Shown here: piece by piece, positions 26,151 to 32,726 of the stretch
Numbering within the stretch: the stretch's first letter is position 1
How the letters are laid out: the number at the start of each line of letters is the position of its first letter
Assembly: GCA_002423305.1 (NCBI GenBank)
Contig: DIVI01000054.1
Coordinates: 15,937 to 62,358, forward strand
Origin: Methylococcus sp. UBA6136
GTDB taxonomy: Bacteria; Pseudomonadota; Gammaproteobacteria; Methylococcales; Methylococcaceae
DNA: 46,422 bases
Reading direction: 5' to 3'
Made by a program: the position numbers and the translations under genes
Notes under the pieces: model-generated
What the model was told of the DNA's origin: nothing
Database searches by the model: none
What the model saw: only the letters and a program-made list of their open reading frames with translations

Positions 26151-28193
26151 ATGTTCAGGAAGCTAACGCTTTTCACCCTTTTGATTGCGCTCTGTGTTGT
26201 GCTGATGGGCGCTTACGTGCGGATTTCCGACGCAGGTCTCGGTTGCCCTGACTGGCCTGGCTGCTATGGAAAGCTGATCGTCGATCCTGCTGCAGCAGGC
26301 GGCCACGCAGCGGCGGGTAACTTCGATGCGTCCAAGGCCTGGAAAGAGATGACCCACCGCTACCTGGCGGGTGGATTGGGTGTGCTGGTCCTGTTGCTTG
26401 TCGCACTTTCGTTCCGAGTGCATGAACGGCGAAATCGTGTGATCGGTTGGAGTGTTGGTGCGCTGCTCCTCATCATTTTTCAGGCTCTCCTTGGCATGTG
26501 GGCGGTCAAATACAAGGTTATGCCGATGGTGGTCACGGCCCATCTGATGGCCGGGTTCATCACTCTTTGGCTGCTGTATCGACTTTATATGCTCACGGGT
26601 CCCCAATCTGCGCCGACGGAAAAGGTGACCGGCTTGCTCTGGTTGAGCCGGTTGGGCTTGCTCCTGGTCCTGATGCAAACGGCCCTTGGCGGTTGGGTAT
26701 CCTCCAATTATACGGCTCTGTCATGTCCGGACTTTCCGACGTGCCTTGGAAGCTGGATGCCGGAAATGGATTTCTCTTCGATTGTTTCTGGCATTGTCCA
26801 TCCTGAAAATTATCAGGGCAGCCTGTTACCGCCAGCAGCCCGAGTGGGTATTCACTACCTGCACCGCTTGGGCGCCGTGCTGACGTTCCTGGTTCTTACC
26901 GCGCTCGCGATGGGGGTGACCTCCAATCGCAAGGTGCCGCGACTCAGCAAGCCGGGCTTGTTGCTGAGCTTTCTTTTGCTGGTGCAGATTGGCCTTGGGA
27001 TGGCGTTAGTCTTGCTGCGTCTGCCGGTCGCGATCGCGGTCGCCCATCATGCCGTCGCCGCGCTTCTGTTGTTGCTGGTGGCCCATCTTCATTATTTCCT
27101 GGGGTTGACCGTTCGTCGGGCCGACAAGGTTGTCAGCCCCGCTGAATTCGTTGAGTCGCCCGCCCAGCTGGAAGCCATCCCGCCGGTGACCCTGCCTCCG
27201 CTCACCTTTCCCGAGGTGGCTCCGGAGCCTGTTTCACAAAAGCCGGAAGCCAAGGTGCCCTCGGCCGAAGGGCTTTTTGTCAGGCTCAAGAGTCAGTTAG
27301 GCAAAACCCGGGGGGGGCTGACGGGCTTCCTTGGCACTCTGGCGCTGGGTAAGAAAACTATAGACCGTGAGTTTCTGGATGATCTGGAAGCCCAATTGCT
27401 GACGGCGGATATTGGCGTCACCGCTACCCAGGACATCATCGAACATCTGACCGAAAGCCTGGAGCGCCATGAGCTCGCCGATATTGATGTGGTCAAGGAT
27501 CGGCTCCGCACCTATCTGCATGAAATGATCGCCCCGGTGAGCAGGCCGTTGGTGATCGCTGATGAAACCCGGCCCTTCGTAATCCTGGTCGTGGGTGTCA
27601 ACGGGGTGGGCAAGACCACGACCATCGGCAAGCTGGCCAAACGGCTGCAGAACCAGGGCCATAGCGTGATGCTGGCTGCGGGAGATACGTTCCGCGCGGC
27701 AGCTGTCGAGCAGTTGCAGACCTGGGGTGAGCGCAATCAGGTTCTGGTCATTGCCCAGCATACCGGCGCAGATTCAGCTTCGGTCATCTTTGATGCCCTG
27801 CAGGCGGCGCAGGCGCGAGGTATTGACGTTCTGATCGCCGATACGGCCGGACGGTTGCATAACAAATCCAACCTCATGGAGGAGCTCAGCAAGATCAAGC
27901 GCATCATGGCGCGGCTGGATGAGTCGGCCCCACACGAAGTCCTGTTGGTGCTTGATGCGGGTACGGGACAGAATGCCATCAATCAGGCCCGACAGTTTGG
28001 AGAAGCCGTGGGGCTGACCGGCATTGCGCTGACCAAGCTGGATGGCACGGCCAAGGGAGGCATCATTTTTGCCCTCGGCAAGCAGTTCGGAATACCCATC
28101 CGCTTCATTGGCTTAGGGGAGGGCATTGATGATCTCCAGGATTTCAATGCCGAGCAATTTATTGATGCCCTGTTTACGGATTCCGGGGTCTGA
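26151..28193 (+). CDS. CtaA-FtsY fusion: haem A synthase joined to signal recognition particle receptor
   Basis: One uninterrupted frame of 680 aa from ATG 26151 (a GTG at 26106 would add 15 residues). Residues 1-320 are a full COX15/CtaA: about eight membrane helices, conserved histidines at 69 (EMTHR), 131 (VTAHL), 238 (HYLHR) and 299-300 (VAHHA), and Cys pairs in GLGCPDWPGCYG and LSCPDFPTCLG. Residues 321-372 are a Pro/Glu/Val-rich linker. Residues 373-680 are a full FtsY NG domain: GVNGVGKTTTIGKLA (482-496), DTFRAAA (512-518), DTAGRLHNKSN (564-574), TKLDGTAKGG (628-637) and GLGEGIDDLQDF. CtaA converts haem O to haem A; FtsY receives SRP-ribosome complexes at the membrane. I have not met this fusion. 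No ATG lies between codons 284 and 459, so a separate FtsY would need a non-ATG start. Confidence 0.9.
   Translation: MFRKLTLFTLLIALCVVLMGAYVRISDAGLGCPDWPGCYGKLIVDPAAAGGHAAAGNFDASKAWKEMTHRYLAGGLGVLVLLLVALSFRVHERRNRVIGWSVGALLLIIFQALLGMWAVKYKVMPMVVTAHLMAGFITLWLLYRLYMLTGPQSAPTEKVTGLLWLSRLGLLLVLMQTALGGWVSSNYTALSCPDFPTCLGSWMPEMDFSSIVSGIVHPENYQGSLLPPAARVGIHYLHRLGAVLTFLVLTALAMGVTSNRKVPRLSKPGLLLSFLLLVQIGLGMALVLLRLPVAIAVAHHAVAALLLLLVAHLHYFLGLTVRRADKVVSPAEFVESPAQLEAIPPVTLPPLTFPEVAPEPVSQKPEAKVPSAEGLFVRLKSQLGKTRGGLTGFLGTLALGKKTIDREFLDDLEAQLLTADIGVTATQDIIEHLTESLERHELADIDVVKDRLRTYLHEMIAPVSRPLVIADETRPFVILVVGVNGVGKTTTIGKLAKRLQNQGHSVMLAAGDTFRAAAVEQLQTWGERNQVLVIAQHTGADSASVIFDALQAAQARGIDVLIADTAGRLHNKSNLMEELSKIKRIMARLDESAPHEVLLVLDAGTGQNAINQARQFGEAVGLTGIALTKLDGTAKGGIIFALGKQFGIPIRFIGLGEGIDDLQDFNAEQFIDALFTDSGV
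27245..27257 (+). promoter_or_regulatory. Possible internal ribosome binding site and GTG start for a free FtsY
   Basis: GGAAG (27245-27249) lies 5 nt before an in-frame GTG (27255-27257, residue 369 of the fusion). Starting here would give a 312-aa protein beginning just before the conserved FtsY region (EGLFVRLKSQLGK), about the size of a minimal NG-domain FtsY. This is only sequence plausibility; no evidence of use. Confidence 0.35.
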
Positions 28194-28500
28194 AATGGGC
28201 GGTGCCGGGTATGTCGCAAATGCTGCTATGGCTCCGGCGATTTCTGTGGTGACTGGCGCCGATTCTGGCCTGATGGGCCGCATCCGCCATGGGTGGCGAA
28301 AGTTTACTGGGGAGCATCGCTGCCTTGGGGAGTGCATTCCAGTATGGCCAGCGCGTTTATGCCGGTGGTCTTGCAGTATGTCCAGGCTTAGGTTGGTGCC
28401 GCAACGGCCGGCCTTTTGAAAGCCACCCTGCTCTGGTCGGGTGACATTGAGGCACTGGATAAACAGCGTCTCAACCTGTCATCCGTCACTTCTCGAGGTT
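28194..28500. other. Intergenic stretch between ctaA-ftsY and the aminopeptidase, no convincing gene
   Basis: About 300 bp between the fusion gene and the convergent M18 gene. The longest plus-strand frame from an ATG at 28195 gives 74 codons rich in Arg, Trp and Cys that do not look like a protein. Another frame holds a short hydrophobic piece (around SLLGSIAALGSAFQYG) but is broken by stops. It may be a decayed gene; no terminator hairpin was recognised. Confidence 0.4.
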
Positions 28501-29817
28501 TCAGAACCTGGCAGTATTTTCCAGATGAGTGGTCAACATCCGCGCCAGCGATAACTGATCCATCACGCCGGCGCTTTCCCGGGCACTGTGCATCGCCCAC
28601 ATCGGGGCACCGCAATCCATTGTCCTCATGCCCAGGCGGGCCGCGCTCATTGGTCCAATGGTCGAGCCGCATCCCAAATCGCTACGATGTACATAGGTCT
28701 GACTGGGAACGCCCGCCTGACGGCACAACTCCGCAAACCAGGCTTCCGTGAATCCGTCGGTGGCATAGCGCTGATTGCTGTTGATTTTCACGGCGGGTCC
28801 CTGGTTGAGCCGGATGGCGTGGCAGGATTCGTAGGCATTCGGAAAATTGGGGTGAAAGGCATGGGCGGCATCTGCGCTGATCATCAGGCTGTGGGCCAGA
28901 CCACGCTGATATTCGCTCCGCTCCTCTCCGCGACTCTGGGTGATGCGCTCCAGAATGTCCGAGAGAAAGCTGCCATCGGCGCCCTTGTGACTTTCGCTGC
29001 CGATTTCCTCATGATCAAAAAAGGCACAAACCGAGGTATGCGGTGCAGGCTTTGCGTCCAGCAACGCGCAAAGACCGGCGTGGCATGAAGAAAGATTGTC
29101 GATCTGGCTATCTGCCAGAAACTCGCCGGCCGCTCCCCAGAACGCGCCTTTCTGGGTATCGTAGACGTTGAATTCAAAGCTTAAAATGTTCCCCGCCGGG
29201 CAATCGGCTTGTTTGGCGAGCAGAGCACGGAATTGCTGTGCCGGAGGCAGTTCATTTTGCAATTGGCCGAGAATCAGCGGTAGTTCCGTTTGCTTGTTGA
29301 GCTTCAATCCTTCGTCGTTGACCTTGCGGTTCATGTGGATCGCCAGATTCGGCAATCGGGCCAGTGCCTGTTCAAATCGGATCAGCCGGCTTTCGACCCC
29401 ATCCTTGCCGCGCAGGTGCAATTGACCCGCGAGACTGAGATCCCGATCGGTAAAAGTCGCGAGAATGGGCCCCCCGTAAGGCTCGACCCCCAGTCTCGTA
29501 AGCTGTTCGCTGCCATATGCGGCCTTCGGTTTGAGCCTCAGGCCGGGTGAATCCGTATGGGCGCCGATGATGCGAAAGCCGCTGTCGGCCGTAGCCTTCT
29601 CACCGACTTGGAAGGCGATCAGTGACGAGTCGCCACGGATGACGTAATGGCGATCGCCGGAACTAAGTCGCCAGAGTTTCCGTTCATCCAGGCGGGTGTA
29701 GCCATCGACGCGCAGCCGCTGTTCGAGGGTCGCCACGGCATGCCAGGGGCTGGGGCTGGCATCAATGAAATCGAGCAGGTCCTGGGCGTGCTGCTGGTGT
29801 TCTGGGGTGATCTGCAT
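28501..29817 (-). CDS. M18 family aminopeptidase (aspartyl aminopeptidase type)
   Basis: Cytosolic metallo-aminopeptidase that removes N-terminal residues, in this family often acidic ones. The 438-aa product has the usual length. It shows FIDASPSPWHAV near the N-terminus, the first metal site IIGAHTDSPGLRLKP, the substrate-side PYGGPILATFTDRDLSLAG, the conserved DHEEIGSESHKGADG with metal and catalytic Glu residues, and the late HP motif MISADAAHAFHPNFPNAYE. The C-terminal DLGCGSTIGPMSAARLGMRT is also conserved, as is MHSARE. The gene stands alone on the minus strand between the fusion gene and ccmA. The bacterial family name apeB/pepB varies, so I give no symbol. Confidence 0.93.
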   Translation of the reverse strand: MQITPEHQQHAQDLLDFIDASPSPWHAVATLEQRLRVDGYTRLDERKLWRLSSGDRHYVIRGDSSLIAFQVGEKATADSGFRIIGAHTDSPGLRLKPKAAYGSEQLTRLGVEPYGGPILATFTDRDLSLAGQLHLRGKDGVESRLIRFEQALARLPNLAIHMNRKVNDEGLKLNKQTELPLILGQLQNELPPAQQFRALLAKQADCPAGNILSFEFNVYDTQKGAFWGAAGEFLADSQIDNLSSCHAGLCALLDAKPAPHTSVCAFFDHEEIGSESHKGADGSFLSDILERITQSRGEERSEYQRGLAHSLMISADAAHAFHPNFPNAYESCHAIRLNQGPAVKINSNQRYATDGFTEAWFAELCRQAGVPSQTYVHRSDLGCGSTIGPMSAARLGMRTMDCGAPMWAMHSARESAGVMDQLSLARMLTTHLENTARF

Positions 29818-30002
29818 GGCGGGGACGTTTCAATATGGATGAACACAGGGGCCGGAGTGCATCGCGTCGGTGTTATGGAGGCCTTGCTCCAGTTTAGCCG
29901 ATCGCTCGTCTTTGGTGAAAAGGCTGGGTGGCACATGGGGCCAGCAATTCTGGGATAATCACCCCATGACTTCCCCCCGCAGCTTCCGTTGATTCTCTGA
30001 CC

Positions 30003-30629
30003 ATGACCGAGAAGGTTTCCCTGCTGCATGCCCGTGATTTGAGCTGTTATCGAGGCGAGGTCTGTCTTTTCGAAAATCTGGGTTTCGAATTGAGCGCCGG
30101 GGAAGCCCTGCAAGTCGAGGGAGCCAATGGCGCCGGCAAGACCAGCCTGTTGCGCATCATTGCGGGCATGACCCCTCCGGACGAAGGTGATGTGCTGTGG
30201 CGTGGGGAATCCATCCAGGATCGCCGTTCCGATTTCAATGCTCAACTGGCTTATCTGGGCCACCATCTCGGGCTCAAGCATGAGCTGACGGTCGAGGAAA
30301 ATCTGCGCGCATCCGTCGTGATTCAGGGCGCGGCCGATTCGCTTGGCCGCTTGACGGATATCCTGCGGCAGGTCGGATTATCCGAGCGGGCAGATTTGCC
30401 GGTGAGGGTGTTGTCAGCGGGACAGAAGCAGCGGGTTGCACTGGCGCGGATGCTCTTGATCGGTGCAGTGCTGTGGGTACTGGATGAGCCCTTCACAGCT
30501 CTGGATGCAGGCGGAATTGGGCTGATCAGTGACTTGGTGGGGCATCATCTTGATCGCGGCGGGCTGGCTGTCATGACTTCCCATCAGGCCATTCCGTTGG
30601 GTTCACGTCTCCGCCGGCTCGAATTGTGA
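30003..30629 (+). CDS. ccmA: Haem exporter ATP-binding protein CcmA
   Basis: ATPase of the CcmABCD complex, which drives release of haem-loaded CcmE during System I cytochrome c maturation. The 208-aa product has Walker A GANGAGKTSLLRI, the Q-loop region AQLAYLGHHLGLKHELTVEE, the signature LSAGQKQRVALARMLL and Walker B VLWVLDEPFTALDAGG. The GHHLGLKxELTxxENL stretch is typical of CcmA. It starts at the ATG 30003 and its stop overlaps the start of ccmB (TGATG). It is divergent from the M18 aminopeptidase gene with a 185-bp gap, where the promoter presumably lies. Confidence 0.96.
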   Translation: MTEKVSLLHARDLSCYRGEVCLFENLGFELSAGEALQVEGANGAGKTSLLRIIAGMTPPDEGDVLWRGESIQDRRSDFNAQLAYLGHHLGLKHELTVEENLRASVVIQGAADSLGRLTDILRQVGLSERADLPVRVLSAGQKQRVALARMLLIGAVLWVLDEPFTALDAGGIGLISDLVGHHLDRGGLAVMTSHQAIPLGSRLRRLEL

Positions 30630-31306
30630 TGTCATCGGGCTGGCAGGCTTTCATCGCGCTGGTCAAACGGGATTTATTGCTGGCGTTCCGGCACCGTGGG
30701 GAGCTGCTCAATCCGCTGCTGTTTTTCATGATGGTGGTGACGCTTTTTCCGCTGGGTGTCAGTCCGGAGTCTTCGCTGTTGCGAACGATGGCGCCCGGAG
30801 TCATCTGGATCGCGGCGCTCCTGGCTGGGTTGTTCTCGCTGGAGAGCATTTTCCGTTCCGATTTTGACGATGGCGCGCTCGAGCAGATGGTGCTGAGCCC
30901 GCATCCCTTGTCCCTGCTGGTGCTGGCCAAGGTGCTGGCGCATTGGCTGGTGACGGGCCTGCCGATGCTGCTGATGGCGCCCTTGCTGGGGATGTTCCTG
31001 TCGTTGCCCGCTCCCGGTTTGGTCGCAATGGAACTGACCCTGCTGATCGGTACGCCCTTGCTCAGTCTCGTGGGGTCGATTGGCGTCGCGCTGACCGTGG
31101 GTCTTCGACGCGGTGGGGTATTGCTGACCCTGCTGGTCTTACCTCTGTATATCCCCGTATTGATTTTTTCCACCAATGCCGTGTCGGTAGCTGTGGCGGG
31201 CCTACCCATCGACGGGCAGGTTTATTTCCTGTTGGCCTTGCTGGCCCTGGCCATTACCCTGGCGCCGTTTGCCACTGCGGCGGCGTTGCGCATCAGTTTG
31301 AGTTGA
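30629..31306 (+). CDS. ccmB: Haem exporter permease CcmB
   Basis: Inner-membrane permease partner of CcmA. The 225-aa product has about six hydrophobic helices. It opens with FIALVKRDLLLAFRHRGELL and NPLLFFMMVVTLFPLGVSPE, both typical of CcmB, followed by ESIFRSDFDDGALEQMVLSP. I use the ATG at 30629, which overlaps the ccmA stop; a GTG one codon earlier gives one extra residue. ccmC starts 4 nt after its stop. Confidence 0.95.
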   Translation: MSSGWQAFIALVKRDLLLAFRHRGELLNPLLFFMMVVTLFPLGVSPESSLLRTMAPGVIWIAALLAGLFSLESIFRSDFDDGALEQMVLSPHPLSLLVLAKVLAHWLVTGLPMLLMAPLLGMFLSLPAPGLVAMELTLLIGTPLLSLVGSIGVALTVGLRRGGVLLTLLVLPLYIPVLIFSTNAVSVAVAGLPIDGQVYFLLALLALAITLAPFATAAALRISLS

Positions 31307-31310
31307 ATCT

Positions 31311-32057
31311 ATGTGGAATATGATCTGGCTGTTTTTTCATAAACTGGCCTCGCCCAAGCACTTCTATCGAATCAGCGGACTATTGATTCCCTGGCTCGCC
31401 GCCATTACGGCCATCCTGCTGGTGCTGGGGCTCTATCTGGGGCTATTCGTGGCGCCGCCGGATTATCAGCAGGGAGAAAGCTATCGCATCATTTTCGTCC
31501 ATGTGCCCAGCGCCTGGATGTCGATGTTCATTTACACCTTCATGGCCGTACTGAGCGCGATCTACCTGATCTGGAATATCAAGCTGGCCGATGTCATGGC
31601 CCGGAGTTCCGCCGTACTGGGTGCGTCATTCACCTTGCTGGCCCTGGCGACGGGATCTCTCTGGGGCAAGCCGATGTGGGGCGCCTGGTGGGTATGGGAT
31701 GCCCGACTGACCTCGGAATTGATCCTGCTGTTTCTTTACATGGGCTACATCGCGCTGGTGATGGCGATTGAGGATGTCCGCACTGCGGCGAGAGCAGGGG
31801 CAGTGCTGATTCTGGTCGGTGTGGTGAACATTCCCATCATCCATTACTCGGTGGAATGGTGGAATACCCTGCATCAGGGACCTACGGTCACCAAACTAGA
31901 CAAGCCCTCGATTCACCTCAGCATGCTGGTGCCGTTGCTGTTGATGGCGGGCGCATTCCAGTTTTACTACTTCACTGTCGTGCTGATGAGGGCGCGTGCT
32001 GAATTGCTCGACCGCGAGCGGCGCAGCGAATGGGTCAGGGAGCTGATGGGCCGGTAA
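31311..32057 (+). CDS. ccmC: Haem handling protein CcmC
   Basis: Polytopic membrane protein that presents haem to CcmE. The 248-aa product shows the haem-binding WWD segment PMWGAWWVWDARLTSELI near residues 121-138 and about six membrane helices. Candidate axial histidines are His64 (IFVHVPSAWM) and His188 (SVEWWNTLHQGPT), in the same contexts as in E. coli CcmC. The length matches the family. The remaining System I genes (ccmD, E, F, G, H, I) do not follow; a bidirectional terminator begins about 50 nt after the stop, so the operon here is only ccmABC. Confidence 0.96.
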   Translation: MWNMIWLFFHKLASPKHFYRISGLLIPWLAAITAILLVLGLYLGLFVAPPDYQQGESYRIIFVHVPSAWMSMFIYTFMAVLSAIYLIWNIKLADVMARSSAVLGASFTLLALATGSLWGKPMWGAWWVWDARLTSELILLFLYMGYIALVMAIEDVRTAARAGAVLILVGVVNIPIIHYSVEWWNTLHQGPTVTKLDKPSIHLSMLVPLLLMAGAFQFYYFTVVLMRARAELLDRERRSEWVRELMGR

Positions 32058-32107
32058 GCGGGTTTGGCCTTGTGATCTGCTGGCTATTGCTTGTTTTCGC
32101 AAGGCAC

Positions 32108-32144
32108 AAAAAAACCCGACAGGCGATCCCGTCGGGTTTCTTTT
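32108..32144. terminator. Bidirectional rho-independent terminator
   Basis: AAACCCGAC (32112-32120) pairs with GTCGGGTTT (32131-32139). A T-rich tract follows on the plus strand, and a run of A on the other side serves as the T tract of the minus strand. It lies between the convergent ccmC and lipoprotein genes and suits both. Confidence 0.9.
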
Positions 32145-32166
32145 AAAATTTTCGCAGAGCGAAAAC

Positions 32167-32424
32167 TTATTTCATGGCGCCCTTGCGGAAGCCACGGTCC
32201 AGCTTGGCATTGACTTCTTCAGCAGCGGCAGCAGCGCGGCGAGCAGCAGCGTCAGCGCTGGTAGCAGCAGACAGTGCTTCGTCAGCAGTGCTCTTTACAG
32301 AAGAGATCTCAGCCTTCAGGCCATCGACCTGAGTCTGGAGAGCGCTCAGGTCGCTTTTGCTGGCGCAGCCAACGGTGAGGCCAGCAGACAGTAGAACGAT
32401 GGACAGCTTGGTTGCATTCATCAT
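32167..32424 (-). CDS. Small alanine-zipper outer-membrane lipoprotein, Lpp/OprI-like
   Basis: Short 85-aa lipoprotein. The signal ends in LTVGC, with Cys20 as the lipidated residue. The mature part is a heptad-patterned coil (SDLSALQTQVDGLKAEISSV) running into an alanine-rich stretch (EALSAATSADAAARRAAAAA), as in OprI/Lpp proteins that form trimeric coils. The C-terminus is basic and ends in Lys (GFRKGAMK), which leaves open a covalent link to peptidoglycan as in Lpp; that is inference. An AAGGA site lies about 8 nt before the ATG at 32422-32424. The strong terminator downstream and the isolated position suggest high expression. Confidence 0.85.
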   Translation of the reverse strand: MMNATKLSIVLLSAGLTVGCASKSDLSALQTQVDGLKAEISSVKSTADEALSAATSADAAARRAAAAAEEVNAKLDRGFRKGAMK

Positions 32425-32532
32425 TGTAAATTTCCTTCTTATGATGCGGTCGTTTTAAGAAAGCATCTGCACCTAAGATTAAGCACGGACGCCGCTCAGG
32501 TTTAAGTTTGCCGGGAATTCGCCAAACTTTCC

Positions 32533-32560
32533 AGTATTATTTTTACACAATTTGTTGCAA
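32533..32560 (-). promoter_or_regulatory. Possible promoter of the Lpp-like lipoprotein gene
   Basis: On the minus strand TTGCAA (32560-32555) and AATACT (32538-32533) are spaced by 16 nt, each matching 4 of 6 consensus bases. This gives a leader of roughly 100 nt. An inverted repeat AAGTTTG/CAAACTT (32504-32529) lies in that leader. The 302-bp gap 32425-32726 holds this and the pgm control region and shows no further gene. Confidence 0.3.
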
Positions 32561-32656
32561 TGTCACCAGTTTTTCGTGCTCTTGAGACGATTTGCCCGAA
32601 CTCACCTTGATTGGCCCACGTCCTGATCATCGCCAAAGTGCCGTTTCGCCAATTCG

Positions 32657-32722
32657 GAGACCTCGCTGATAGGACTGGATTCAGTACAATGCCCATCAAA
32701 CTTACATTAGAGCCGAGGTCTC
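32657..32722 (+). promoter_or_regulatory. pgm control region: 9-bp inverted repeat around a -10-like TACAAT
   Basis: GAGACCTCG (32657-32665) is repeated in inverted form as CGAGGTCTC (32714-32722), with 48 nt between. TACAAT (32685-32690) sits in the loop, and the second arm covers the probable ribosome binding site (GAGG, 32715-32718) ahead of the ATG at 32727. If transcription starts upstream of the first arm, the hairpin would hide the ribosome binding site; if it starts after TACAAT, the arms would act only as DNA sites. Confidence 0.4.
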
Positions 32723-32726
32723 TGTC

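Noticed and set aside
26151..28193. Reading the CtaA-FtsY frame as two genes with an overlooked ATG for ftsY
   Set aside because: There is no ATG in frame between codons 284 and 459, so only a GTG or TTG start could separate them.
28126..28419. A plus-strand frame overlapping the end of the CtaA-FtsY gene
   Set aside because: Its first part is the FtsY gene in another frame and its remainder (74 codons from 28195) does not look like a protein; kept only as a comment on the gap.
30571..31209. A 212-aa minus-strand frame opposite ccmB
   Set aside because: Low-complexity Ser/Arg/Thr text from reversed hydrophobic codons.
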